Part shown: one piece after another, positions 1 to 8,054 of the stretch
Layout: each line of letters begins with the position of its first letter
How positions within the stretch are numbered: the first letter of the stretch is position 1
Source: a bacterium
Lineage (GTDB): Bacteria; Auribacterota; UBA3054
DNA length: 64,000 nt
NCBI GenBank assembly: GCA_017557885.1
Contig: JAFYXV010000007.1
Span: 124,001-188,000, forward strand
Direction: 5' to 3'
Program-made: the position numbers and the translations under genes
The notes under the pieces: model-generated
Databases searched by the model: none
The model's input: the letters and a program-made list of their open reading frames with translations, nothing else
What the model was told of the DNA's origin: nothing

Positions 1-1
1 G

Positions 2-697
2 GGCGGCGAGAGAACGCCCCAGGAAGTTTTCGAAGGATATGAGAAGGTCGCGCCCCAGGCCATCCTGAGGGAAGGCTACGGCGTGACGGAATGCGCGCCG
101 GTCATTTCCGTGGGCGATTACAGAGTCGAGAGGACCGTGGGCGTAGGCAAGCCCTTCAGGCACGTGAAGGCCGCCATCGTCTCCTTAGAGACCGGCGAGA
201 AACTTCCGCCTATGCAGGAAGGCATCATCTGTGTTAGCGGCCCCAGCATTTTCCATGGTTATCTTGACAAATCTCTGAAGAGCCCCTTCCTGGAATTCGA
301 CGGTCTGACCTGGTACAACACCGGCGACATCGGTTACCTTACGGAAGAGGGAGTCATCGTCATAAGCGGCCGCCTGAAACGCTTCGTGAAAATAGGCGGC
401 GAAATGATCAGCCTGCCGGCCCTGGAGCAGATATTGGAAGCCAAGTGGCCCTCCAACGCCATGGGCCCGAGCCTTGCCTTGCAGTATTTCGAAGGCGACG
501 GCAAGCCTTTCATCGTCATGCTGACGACGCAGGACATCGACAGGACGGAAGTCAACAATGCGTTAAAAGAAGGCGGCTTCTCCAATCTGGCCAGAATCAG
601 CCAGGTCCTGAAAGTCGAAAAGATCCCGCTGCAGGGCACCGGCAAGACTGACTTCCGCGCTTTGAAAGAAATGGCCGAAGAGCTTCTGAAAAAGTGA
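2..697 (+). CDS. aas: Aas-like acyl-ACP synthetase, C-terminal part (5' end outside window)
   Basis: Adenylate-forming (ANL) enzyme that would activate fatty acids with ATP; most likely the acyl-ACP synthetase half of an Aas-type lysophospholipid reacylation enzyme. The frame is open from base 2, so the gene begins upstream. In order one sees YGVTEC (motif A5), NTGD (A7), GRLKRFVKIGGEMISL (A8 hinge) and GTGKTD (A10, with the conserved Lys). The GEMISL wording recalls Aas more than ordinary acyl-CoA ligases; this comparison is from memory. A GTG at 83 lies inside motif A5 and is not a credible start. The stop overlaps the next start by four bases (GTGA), so the two genes are probably co-translated. 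The acyltransferase half cannot be seen, so a stand-alone ligase is possible. Confidence 0.7.
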   Translation, partial: GGERTPQEVFEGYEKVAPQAILREGYGVTECAPVISVGDYRVERTVGVGKPFRHVKAAIVSLETGEKLPPMQEGIICVSGPSIFHGYLDKSLKSPFLEFDGLTWYNTGDIGYLTEEGVIVISGRLKRFVKIGGEMISLPALEQILEAKWPSNAMGPSLALQYFEGDGKPFIVMLTTQDIDRTEVNNALKEGGFSNLARISQVLKVEKIPLQGTGKTDFRALKEMAEELLKK

Positions 698-1176
698 AAA
701 CACACAAGACCAACGCGGTGAGGATATTGGAAAAGGAAGGCGCAGCTTTTGAGCTGCGCTCCTTTTCTTATAAGGAAGTTCCCAGCGCCGTGGAAGTCGC
801 GGCTATCCTGGATTTCCCGGCCGAGATGGTCTATAAGACGCTGGTCACCACCAACGGACATCCCAAGGGCATTTTTGTTTTCGTCATTCCGGGGCCCAAG
901 GAACTCGATCTTAAAAAGGCCGCCAAGGCGGCGGGGGAGAAGAGCCTTTCCATGCTGAAAAGCCGGGAGCTTTTTCAGGAAGTGGGCTACGTCCACGGCG
1001 GCTGCTCTCCCATCGGCATGAAAAAAAGGTTCCCGGTCTTTCTGGACGAATCGGCGCTTCAATTGGAGAAGATCTGTTTCAGCGCCGGCGAGATCGGTTT
1101 CCAAATAATAACGGCGCCGGAAACGCTTTTGAAAACGACCGGCGCCGCAACTTTCGATCTTGTCTTGGACAATTGA
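694..1176 (+). CDS. ybaK: YbaK/EbsC-family aminoacyl-tRNA deacylase
   Basis: Protein of 160 residues of the YbaK/ProX editing superfamily, which hydrolyses mischarged tRNAs such as Cys-tRNA(Pro) in the cytoplasm. Family features are the early segment FELRSFSY, the VYKTLV stretch carrying the conserved catalytic Lys of the fold, and the GGCSPIGMKKRFPVFLDE block that lines the active site. The length is normal for the family. It begins with GTG at 694, which overlaps the stop of the acyl-ACP synthetase. No separate ribosome site is evident, so coupling is likely. It converges with the MFS gene, whose stop follows directly at 1177, and no clear terminator lies between them. Confidence 0.85.
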   Translation: MKTHKTNAVRILEKEGAAFELRSFSYKEVPSAVEVAAILDFPAEMVYKTLVTTNGHPKGIFVFVIPGPKELDLKKAAKAAGEKSLSMLKSRELFQEVGYVHGGCSPIGMKKRFPVFLDESALQLEKICFSAGEIGFQIITAPETLLKTTGAATFDLVLDN

Positions 1177-3666
1177 TCAAGGCTTGGTGGCTTCCTCCCG
1201 GCACCAGCTGCTAAGGAAATGCATGACGATGAGGATGTCCAGGGAGGAGACTTCCTCCAGATTTTTGGCGGCGTCGTTAAGCTGCTGCATGAACCACATC
1301 CCAAGTCCGAAGCGCTCGTCGCAATCGTAGAGGTTCTCCAGGTATTCCGCTTCCGTTATGCTATTGCGGGGCGAGGCGAAGCCGAAGCGCAAATACCCGA
1401 TGTCTTTGCCTATGTTCCAGGCCAGCAGGGCCGCCAGCGGCGGGTTGCTCTCGTAGGCCATGAGCATCTTCTTGGCTTTTTCTTTCTGCGTGCTGGCGAG
1501 AAGAACGTTCTGGTGGTGCGTCCTTCCGGGAGTTTGGGAAGAGGAAAGGCGCTCGGCAATGCACATGATGCTCCAGGAGAAAGTGGAGATCATTTTTTCC
1601 GGCTGGCTGGCGAAGGCTTTGTCCTCCTTGGTCATGATCTCGTAAAAGCCGCCGCCGGGAACAAGAATGGTGCTTATGGCCAGGGCCATTTCCTTTTTCA
1701 AGGTCATGTTTTCCGTCTGCCTGTAGTGGGGCCAGATGTCCTTCAGGGCGTCGGCGCAGCCAAGCTTCGCCAGGGCGCCGGAGACGGCGGTGGCTACGGT
1801 GGCGTTGTTGGTGGTCTTCAATAGTTCCCAAAGTCTGGGCACGGCGGAAACGCCTCCCAAAACGCCCAAAGTCCTGGCGGCTTCGCGCTGCACGAAGGGA
1901 TTCTGGGAATCCAGTTTTTCCGTGATGATGGGGATCCCTTCCTTGCTGTTGTTCATCCTCAAAGCCCTGATCAAAGTGATGGGCAGATCGGTGTCCTCGT
2001 CCTTCAGAAGTTCCAGAATGGCTTTGATGGCGTCCGGGCTGCCGATGGTGCCCAGCGCTTTGGCGGCGGCCTCCCTTACTTCGTAGGAGGGGTCGCCCAT
2101 TTTTTCAACCAGGTCCTTGACCGCGATGGCGGCGTTCTCTTCGCCAAGTTCTTCCACGGCTTCCGCCCTGGCTTCGGCGTCCGTGGAGTTCTGGATGGTG
2201 ATGATGTTGTACATGGAGCGCGCCATCCTGATAGGATTGTAGAAGGCCAGGCGGCCGACGGCATCCTTGAAGGGCATTTCGTTCTCCATTATGGAGATCT
2301 TGAAGAACAGGGGAAGGACGGCGGCCCAGGCGAAGATCGTAAGCCCGGCCGCAATAAGCTGCATGTAACGCCAGTCAGCTCCCAGAACGACGGCGTGATA
2401 CGCTTTGAAGTGGTCGATGAAAATACCGGCTAGAACAGGACCCAAGGCCGAGATCATGCCCACGACGAAGTTATGGCTCGCCATGGCGATTGAGCGGTCG
2501 TGAGTGGGCGCGTGAATCCCGAGGAGCGCCATCTGTCCCATGTAAACGGCGTTGGCCAGCGCGCCGAACATGAACTGCCCGATCATTAAGACAAGAACAG
2601 GCTGGGCAACGGTGAAGGTGCGCTCGATAAAAGGCAGGGAAAAGCTGAAGCTTTTGTCAGGATAGATGAAAAACCAGTAGAGGTTGACCAAGGGCTCTAT
2701 GATGATCAAAAAGATCACGTAGTTCCTGGCCGACAATCTGTCTATGATGTAGCCGCTGATCCTGCTGAAGGCCACGATGCCCAGAATATTGGCGCCGGCT
2801 ATGAAGGAAATGACATGGTAGCTTATGCCGTATTCCTGGCGGATGAAGATATAGGAGAAAGCGGCGAAGATGGTGTTCAGGAAGAACCAGGCGCTGTAGG
2901 CGAAAGTAAGGAAGAGAAAATCTTTGCTCTTGAAAGGCATCATCGCTCTTTCAAGCATGCCCCTGTCGCGGTTGGGATGCTCGGGAGTCACTTCGGCCGT
3001 CTTGGTCTGATAGAAAATATCGATCATGCTGAAGACGCCGGCCGTGAAGAAAACCACCATGAAGCCTAAAAGCGGAAGATCCTTCCACGGTCCGGGCAGT
3101 ATGTCCAGAGCGTAACCGGAAAGGAAGATCGTGCCGAGATAGACCGTCATGACGATGGTCATGCGGCGGCCCCAGTAATTGCCGGCCTTGTCGTTGGGGA
3201 TGAGGTCCGTCATCCAGGCCAGCCAGGAGCCGGTGATGAAGTTGCCGAGCGCCATACTTACTACGCAGACGGCGACAAGGGAAATAGCCAGTACCTTATA
3301 ATCCTTGGAAAAGAGCGGCATGAAAGCCGGGATGAACCAGAGGAAGCGCTGAATGAAAGCGAAGAAGATGACCATAGGCCGCCTTTCCTTCAGCATCTCG
3401 GAAATGAAGGCGCCGGGCAGCTGCAGGATCATCGTGAAGCTCGTTATTGTGCCGGCCAGACCCACCAGTTTACCGGAAGCCTGCAGGACAGACAGGTACA
3501 TCTGGTAGGGGAGATTGACGGTGATGGCTGTCCAGACGTTACTGAAGACTCCGGAGAGGATGGTCATATTGAGGGCGCGGCGGATGCCGCTTTCCGTGAC
3601 CGGTTTCCCGTCTGTAAAGAAGCGCTGCGGTTTGGGGCTTTGCTTTTGAGCTGAAGCAGATTCCAT
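1177..3666 (-). CDS. MFS transporter with C-terminal HEAT-repeat domain
   Basis: Protein of 829 residues. Roughly residues 25-470 are strongly hydrophobic with about a dozen membrane segments and the loop pattern of a major facilitator (for example GRRMT after a long cytoplasmic loop). Residues about 495-660 change to soluble helical repeats of the PBS-lyase/HEAT type, seen in the units PSYEVREAAAKALGTIGS and NPFVQREAARTLGVLGG. The last 170 residues are a helical extension I cannot place. The substrate is unknown. The HEAT part should be cytoplasmic and could bind a partner or gate the carrier. The gene stands alone, divergent from rpe, with a TATAAT-like -10 upstream (3693-3698). Membrane plus HEAT fusions of this kind are not the standard MFS layout. 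Confidence 0.8.
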   Translation of the reverse strand: MESASAQKQSPKPQRFFTDGKPVTESGIRRALNMTILSGVFSNVWTAITVNLPYQMYLSVLQASGKLVGLAGTITSFTMILQLPGAFISEMLKERRPMVIFFAFIQRFLWFIPAFMPLFSKDYKVLAISLVAVCVVSMALGNFITGSWLAWMTDLIPNDKAGNYWGRRMTIVMTVYLGTIFLSGYALDILPGPWKDLPLLGFMVVFFTAGVFSMIDIFYQTKTAEVTPEHPNRDRGMLERAMMPFKSKDFLFLTFAYSAWFFLNTIFAAFSYIFIRQEYGISYHVISFIAGANILGIVAFSRISGYIIDRLSARNYVIFLIIIEPLVNLYWFFIYPDKSFSFSLPFIERTFTVAQPVLVLMIGQFMFGALANAVYMGQMALLGIHAPTHDRSIAMASHNFVVGMISALGPVLAGIFIDHFKAYHAVVLGADWRYMQLIAAGLTIFAWAAVLPLFFKISIMENEMPFKDAVGRLAFYNPIRMARSMYNIITIQNSTDAEARAEAVEELGEENAAIAVKDLVEKMGDPSYEVREAAAKALGTIGSPDAIKAILELLKDEDTDLPITLIRALRMNNSKEGIPIITEKLDSQNPFVQREAARTLGVLGGVSAVPRLWELLKTTNNATVATAVSGALAKLGCADALKDIWPHYRQTENMTLKKEMALAISTILVPGGGFYEIMTKEDKAFASQPEKMISTFSWSIMCIAERLSSSQTPGRTHHQNVLLASTQKEKAKKMLMAYESNPPLAALLAWNIGKDIGYLRFGFASPRNSITEAEYLENLYDCDERFGLGMWFMQQLNDAAKNLEEVSSLDILIVMHFLSSWCREEATKP

Positions 3667-3692
3667 AATTCCAAGGAAAAGATATTAGAGAA

Positions 3693-3698
3693 ATTATA
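3693..3698 (-). promoter_or_regulatory. -10 element for the MFS-HEAT gene
   Basis: On the minus strand the sequence reads TATAAT, 26 bases before the ATG at 3666. No good -35 is visible at the usual distance, so the assignment rests on the perfect -10 and its place in the divergent intergenic region shared with rpe. Confidence 0.45.
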
Positions 3699-3740
3699 AC
3701 ATTTAGCCGGTTTGGTTGGTAGTGCTCCGAGACGCCGGTT

Positions 3741-3769
3741 TTGTATTTAGAAAGGGCTTCTAGTATAAT
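3741..3769 (+). promoter_or_regulatory. rpe promoter, apparently leaderless
   Basis: TTGTAT (3741-3746), a 17-base spacer and a perfect TATAAT (3764-3769). Transcription should start about seven bases later, at 3776-3777, which is exactly the ATG of rpe. The in-frame TTG at 3741 is therefore inside the promoter and cannot be the start codon. Confidence 0.7.
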
Positions 3770-3776
3770 TTTTAAT

Positions 3777-4484
3777 ATGAAGACTATAAAAGAAGTGAAA
3801 GAGACCCTGAGGGGCGTTTGCGTTTCGCCCTCGCTTCTGTCCTGCGACTTTTCCAAATGGGCGGAAGAAATAGAAACGGCCAAAGCAGCCGGCGCGAACC
3901 TCATTCACTGGGACATTATGGACGCGCATTTCGTTCCCAACCTCACTTTCGGGCATCCGGTCGTCAAAAAACTCAGGCCCAAGAGCGACATGATCTTCGA
4001 CGTCCACCTCATGATCGACGATCCTGTCACCTACGCTCCCAAGTTCAGGGAAGCCGGCGCCGACATCATCACCATGCACATAGAAAGCCCGGCCTTCAAG
4101 GACGCGAAGACGATTACGGACACCCTGACAGGTCTTAAAAATTCCGGCTGCGCTGTCGGATTAGTCGTAAAACCGAAAACTCCTGCGGAAGCGATCTTCC
4201 CGTACCTTGAGCTCTGCGATATCGTCCTTGTTATGACCGTAGAGCCCGGCTTCGGCGGACAAAGCTTCATGGCCGACATGCTTCCCAAAATTGAAACGCT
4301 GAAAGCTGAGATAGAGAAGAAGAATCTTGACTGCGCCCTGGAAGTGGACGGCGGCGTGGACGGCGAAACGAAAGACCTTTGCTTCAAGGCCGGCGCCAAT
4401 GTGTTTGTGGCCGGCAGCTACCTTTTCGGAAAGGCAGACATGGCGGAGAGAATAAAAGCTTTCTACGCGATGGAAAAGAAATAA
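3777..4484 (+). CDS. rpe: Ribulose-phosphate 3-epimerase
   Basis: TIM-barrel enzyme that interconverts ribulose-5-phosphate and xylulose-5-phosphate in the pentose phosphate pathway. Motifs seen: SPSLLSCDF at the N-terminus, HWDIMDAHFVPNLTFG with the metal-binding and catalytic His/Asp, FDVHLMI, MTVEPGFGGQSF for phosphate binding, and EVDGGV with the second catalytic Asp. Length (235 residues) is normal. I start at the ATG at 3777 because the longer frame runs into the -10 and -35 boxes. One base separates it from the next gene, so it heads a unit with the phosphohexomutase and the PrmA fusion. Confidence 0.93.
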   Translation: MKTIKEVKETLRGVCVSPSLLSCDFSKWAEEIETAKAAGANLIHWDIMDAHFVPNLTFGHPVVKKLRPKSDMIFDVHLMIDDPVTYAPKFREAGADIITMHIESPAFKDAKTITDTLTGLKNSGCAVGLVVKPKTPAEAIFPYLELCDIVLVMTVEPGFGGQSFMADMLPKIETLKAEIEKKNLDCALEVDGGVDGETKDLCFKAGANVFVAGSYLFGKADMAERIKAFYAMEKK

Positions 4485-4485
4485 G

Positions 4486-5901
4486 ATGGCTGAGCATATT
4501 ATAAAATTCGGAACCGACGGCTGGCGCGGTATCATCGCCGACACCTTCACTTTTGAGAATCTTTCCCTGGCCGCTCAGGCTTACGCCGATTATCTTAAAG
4601 CGGAAGGCAAAGCCGGAGCCTCTCTTGTCGTTGGCTACGACCACCGTTTCCTGGGCAAGCGCTTCGCCTCGCTCGTTTCCGAGATCCTCTGGGGCAACGG
4701 CTTTAAGGTTATGCTTTCAAATAAGCCTTTGCCGACGCCTGCTGTTTCCTATGCCGTAAAGCATTTTGACCTGGCGGGCGGCGTCATGATAACCGCCAGC
4801 CACAATCCCGCCAACTACAGCGGCTTCAAGATCAAGCTTCCCCCGGGCTGCTCCGCGGACGTCGCCACCACCCGTGGCATCGAAGCCCAGGTAGGGAAGA
4901 ACCCGCCCAAAAGGATAACGAAAGAAGAAGCTGAGAAAAAGGGCCTGGTCCTTGCGGGCGATCCGGAAAAAGTCTATCTGGAATGGGTGGAGAATTTCCT
5001 GGACAAGGATCTTCTGAAAACTAAAAAGCTGAAAGTTCTCGTGGATTCCCTTTACGGCGTTGGCAAAACTTATATTGCGGACATTCTCAACAAGTACGGC
5101 CACGAGGCCGTCACCATCAGATCAGACCGCAATCCCGCCTTCCCAAATATCGCTCCCGAGCCTGTTCCTCCGAACATGGCGGAGAGTATCGCAAAAACCA
5201 AAGAAGAAGGCTTCGACGTCTGCTTAGTCACGGACGGCGACGCCGACCGCCTGGCGGCCGTTGACAGCAGGGGAGAGTACATCATAACTCCCAAGATCGC
5301 GCTGCTTCTCGCGCTTTATTTTATGAAGTGCAAAAAGTGGTCGGGAAAGATGATCAAGACCGTCTCCTGCTCCAAGACCATCGACCGCTTCTGCGAGAAA
5401 TACAATATTCCCTTGGAAGAAAAGCCCGTGGGCTTCAAATATATTGTTCCCTTTCTTCTTGACGGCAGCGCCCTGGTGGGCACCGAAGAGAGCGGAGGCC
5501 TCGGCTACCAGAAGCACATTCCCGAAAGAGACGGCGTATTGTCCGGCCTTCTCTTCACTGAGGCTCTCATAGGCCTGGGCTTCAATAATGCCGGCGAGGC
5601 CATGGATTACATCGACTCTGAATTCGGAAAGCTGCGCTACCACAGGATCGACAAAGAGTGCGACCCGAACGCGAAAGACGCTTTCATGAAAAAACTCGAG
5701 ACTAATCCTCCCTCTGAGATCCTGGGCCGCAAGGTAGTGAACATCAAGACCATCGACGGCGTCAAATTCGAACTGGAGGACGATTCCTGGCTGCTCCTCA
5801 GGTTCTCCGGCACCGAGCCGGTCTGCCGTTTCTACGCGGAAGCGCCCACTCTTCCCGAAGCCGAGAAAATGACGGAACTCGGCGCCTCTCTTCTGAAGTA
5901 A
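4486..5901 (+). CDS. Phosphoglucomutase/phosphomannomutase family protein
   Basis: Alpha-D-phosphohexomutase of 471 residues that moves phosphate between C1 and C6 of hexose phosphates. Domains in order: N-terminal FGTDGWRG, the phosphoserine loop TASHNP (residues about 103-108), the metal loop DGDADR (about 248-253), the sugar loop GTEESGG (about 330) and the C-terminal phosphate loop RFSGTEP. All key residues are present. Whether glucose, mannose or glucosamine phosphate is preferred cannot be read from sequence alone. It follows rpe by one base and overlaps the next start (TAATG), so the three genes appear to be one operon. Confidence 0.9.
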   Translation: MAEHIIKFGTDGWRGIIADTFTFENLSLAAQAYADYLKAEGKAGASLVVGYDHRFLGKRFASLVSEILWGNGFKVMLSNKPLPTPAVSYAVKHFDLAGGVMITASHNPANYSGFKIKLPPGCSADVATTRGIEAQVGKNPPKRITKEEAEKKGLVLAGDPEKVYLEWVENFLDKDLLKTKKLKVLVDSLYGVGKTYIADILNKYGHEAVTIRSDRNPAFPNIAPEPVPPNMAESIAKTKEEGFDVCLVTDGDADRLAAVDSRGEYIITPKIALLLALYFMKCKKWSGKMIKTVSCSKTIDRFCEKYNIPLEEKPVGFKYIVPFLLDGSALVGTEESGGLGYQKHIPERDGVLSGLLFTEALIGLGFNNAGEAMDYIDSEFGKLRYHRIDKECDPNAKDAFMKKLETNPPSEILGRKVVNIKTIDGVKFELEDDSWLLLRFSGTEPVCRFYAEAPTLPEAEKMTELGASLLK

Positions 5902-7226
5902 TGGCTGATCTCATCGAATTACGCCTAAGCGCCGAACCGATCGTCTGCGAGCAGCTCGCCGAACTTTGGGACGATCCCGAAGCCGATTTTTCCGTAGAAA
6001 AACTCACCGATTCCGAAAAGGCCGTCTTCAGCCTTTTTTTGAAAAGCGAAGATGAAGCAAAAGAAGCCGAAGAAAAACTTTTGGAGACGGCGAAATTTTT
6101 GACCGCCGATTTTTCCCTGGACAGAAGGACCGTCAAAAAGGAAGACTGGGCGGAGAAGTGGAAAGAGAATTTCCATGTCAGCAGAGTAGGGAAGAATCTT
6201 GTCATCGTGCCTTCCTGGGAAACGTACTCTCCCAAGCCTGACGACATCATCCTCATAAACGATCCCGGCATGGCCTTCGGCACCGGCAGCCACGGCACCA
6301 GCAAGGCTTGTTTGGAATTCTTAGAGGAACTCGCGAACCAAAACAAGCCCGCCAGCCTTCTGGACGCCGGCACCGGCACGGGCATTTTAGCCGTGGCCGG
6401 AGCGAAACTCGGCATCAAAAAGATCGACGCCTTCGACAACGAGCCTCAGGCGGTCATGGCCGCCCAAGAGAATGCTGAAAAAAACCAAGTAAAAGACAAA
6501 ATATCCGTTTTTCAGCAGGACCTCTTTTTTTACGCCCCTGAGAGAAAATACGATATAGTTATCGCCAACATCCTCTGCGCCGTCTTAGAACGCAACGTAG
6601 AGCGTCTAATGGCCGCTGTAGCCCCGGGCGGTCATCTGATTTTGGCCGGCATCCTGGACGAGCAGTATCCCAAGCTCTCCCTGCTTTTCACGCATTTGGG
6701 CGCCATAGAGCAAAAATCGACGCTCATCGAAGGCTGGAGAACCGGCGTCTTCAAGATCCCGAAAATATTAAGACCTATCGAAACTGTTCCCCAAAGCGAC
6801 AAAGAAATGGAGGAAGCGGCCTCCTGGTTCAGCGGCAAATGGCACATTCCCAAAAGCGCCTACCTTGCCAGCATGAAAGAACCCAGGGACAATTACTGGT
6901 ACGTCATAAGGGATCCTGAAACGAAAAAAATAATCGCCGGCGCCGGCATTATTCCCAACGACTTCCACATGAGGCCGGATCTCGCGCCCAACCTCTGCGC
7001 CCTGTTCGTGGAAGAGCCCTTCAGGAAGCAGGGCCTGGCAGGCGTGCTTTTAAACCACATCGCCAGGGATATGCAGACGAAAGGCTGCGATACGCTCTAC
7101 CTCGCCACCGAGCACACCTCTTTTTACGAACGCTACGGCTGGGAATTCCACACTTTCGTCAAGGAAAGCACTTCCGACCACATGACGAGACTTTACCGCC
7201 ACGTATGGAAAGACGAGCGAAAATAA
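5901..7226 (+). CDS. prmA: PrmA-like methyltransferase fused to a GNAT acetyltransferase
   Basis: Protein of 441 residues with two enzymes in one chain. Residues 1-285 match ribosomal protein L11 methyltransferase PrmA: an N-terminal domain with EDWAEKWKENF, then GTGSHGTSKACLE, the SAM loop LLDAGTGTGILAVAGAKLG, and IVIANIL. Residues about 290-441 are a GNAT domain with VEEPFRKQGLAGVLL (acetyl-CoA loop, R/QxxGxA/G) and the FYERYGWEF end strand. PrmA alone is normally about 290 residues, so the second domain is a true C-terminal addition. The target of the acetyltransferase is unknown; a ribosomal or translation-linked substrate is only a guess. The start ATG overlaps the previous stop. Confidence 0.85.
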   Translation: MADLIELRLSAEPIVCEQLAELWDDPEADFSVEKLTDSEKAVFSLFLKSEDEAKEAEEKLLETAKFLTADFSLDRRTVKKEDWAEKWKENFHVSRVGKNLVIVPSWETYSPKPDDIILINDPGMAFGTGSHGTSKACLEFLEELANQNKPASLLDAGTGTGILAVAGAKLGIKKIDAFDNEPQAVMAAQENAEKNQVKDKISVFQQDLFFYAPERKYDIVIANILCAVLERNVERLMAAVAPGGHLILAGILDEQYPKLSLLFTHLGAIEQKSTLIEGWRTGVFKIPKILRPIETVPQSDKEMEEAASWFSGKWHIPKSAYLASMKEPRDNYWYVIRDPETKKIIAGAGIIPNDFHMRPDLAPNLCALFVEEPFRKQGLAGVLLNHIARDMQTKGCDTLYLATEHTSFYERYGWEFHTFVKESTSDHMTRLYRHVWKDERK

Positions 7227-7579
7227 ATTGGATCGTCGCCGTCCTGGTCGTTCTGGCCCTGATCATCTTTTTCTCCTTAATTGACCCGACCACCTTCCCG
7301 TTTTTCCCCCGCTGTTTCTTCCACGCCCTTACCGGCTTCGAATGTCCCGGCTGCGGGACCTCCCGCGCACTTTTTTGCCTTGTGCATGGAAAAATGATCG
7401 CGGCCTTCAGCTACAACCCGATTCTTTTCCTGGCGGTCCCGACGCTCCTGATCCTCGCTTTTTCACAAAAAGCCCGCCGCTCCGTCACGATCCCCGTCGC
7501 CATCCTGATCGTCACCATCCTTTACTGGATCGCAAGAAACCTCCCCCAAGTCCAGTCCTTCCTCCAATCCCTGAGATGA
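7205..7579 (+). CDS. DUF2752 small membrane protein
   Basis: Protein of 124 residues with three hydrophobic segments (about 9-26, 70-88 and 93-110) and the DUF2752 hallmark CPGCGTSRA around residue 47. The family is widespread and has no assigned biochemical role; the two Cys and the Arg are its conserved core. It starts at ATG 7205, inside the end of the PrmA-GNAT gene (22-base overlap), which suggests it is translated from the same transcript. It is the last gene before the A+T-rich island. Confidence 0.8.
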   Translation: MERRAKINWIVAVLVVLALIIFFSLIDPTTFPFFPRCFFHALTGFECPGCGTSRALFCLVHGKMIAAFSYNPILFLAVPTLLILAFSQKARRSVTIPVAILIVTILYWIARNLPQVQSFLQSLR

Positions 7580-7593
7580 ACTGATCGCTATAT

Positions 7594-7622
7594 AGATTTG
7601 GCAACAAGCTGTTGCCAAATCT
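7594..7622. repeat. Inverted repeat, copy 1 of a palindromic element
   Basis: A 13-base stem (AGATTTGGCAACA and its complement) with the loop AGC. The core GATTTGGCAACA...TGTTGCCAAATC recurs at 7691-7717 with a single loop-base change. No T-run follows this copy, so it is a weak terminator candidate for the rpe-DUF2752 operon and may instead be a protein-binding or mobile palindrome. Confidence 0.6.
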
Positions 7623-7685
7623 CAAATAACGCCATCGTTTTACCTAGCGTTTTTACGTAAGATGCTTCCTGTCAGTGCGTTACAA

Positions 7686-7722
7686 AAAAAGATTTGGCAA
7701 CAAGTTGTTGCCAAATCTTTTT
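7686..7722. terminator. Bidirectional terminator-like hairpin, copy 2 of the palindrome
   Basis: The same core palindrome as at 7594, here with loop AGT and with the stem extended by A5 on the left and T5 on the right (17 base pairs in all). It reads as an intrinsic terminator from either side and separates the upstream operon from the island. Confidence 0.65.
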
Positions 7723-7775
7723 GAATAACATATTGGAAATAAATTAGTTATCTAATCGCAGCACTTTTAGACACA

Positions 7776-7813
7776 AAAATTATTTTTGACCGTCAGCGAG
7801 TTTGAATGCGCCT
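7776..7813. repeat. Direct repeat, left copy (cdd 3' end)
   Basis: These 38 bases match 11483-11520 at 36 positions; only a G/A and a T/G differ. The right copy is the stop codon and last codons of the intact cdd gene plus the bases just beyond. The two copies enclose the whole variable-repeat gene, as attL and attR would. No integrase is present inside. Confidence 0.7.
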
Positions 7814-7840
7814 GAAAGGCTGGCAGACATGGTGTTGTTT
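7787..7840 (-). pseudogene. Remnant of the cytidine deaminase C-terminus
   Basis: Read on the minus strand this gives TMSASLSGAFKLADGQK and a stop, against TLSALLPGAFKLADGQK at the end of the intact Cdd. Homology fades upstream and an in-frame TGA interrupts the frame about 50 bases further back, so it cannot encode an enzyme. It is either the leftover of a duplicated cdd or an attachment-site scar. Confidence 0.65.
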
Positions 7841-7927
7841 TTAGACTCCTTTATTTTGTCGCCGACCTTTCAAACGCCTCTCTAAGATGCTCTGAAGCCG
7901 CATAAACAAAGGGATTCCGCTTACCCC

Positions 7928-7956
7928 TTGTATTTTTTTTTTTTTTTTTGTTAAAT
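7928..7956 (+). promoter_or_regulatory. Candidate promoter with a 17-T spacer tract
   Basis: TTGTAT (7928-7933) and TTAAAT (7951-7956) are 17 bases apart, and the spacer is almost entirely a run of T (7933-7949). The same TTGTAT serves as -35 for rpe. Slippage in such a tract would change the spacing and switch the strength of the promoter. The boxes themselves are weak matches, so the promoter is tentative. Confidence 0.4.
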
Positions 7957-8054
7957 TTTATGTTACAAAACGCAATAATACCGGACAAGCGTATGACTTA
8001 GACGCTATTCGGTCTTGATGAAGCGGCATAATTTAACCTTCCGGGGGAAAGCAA

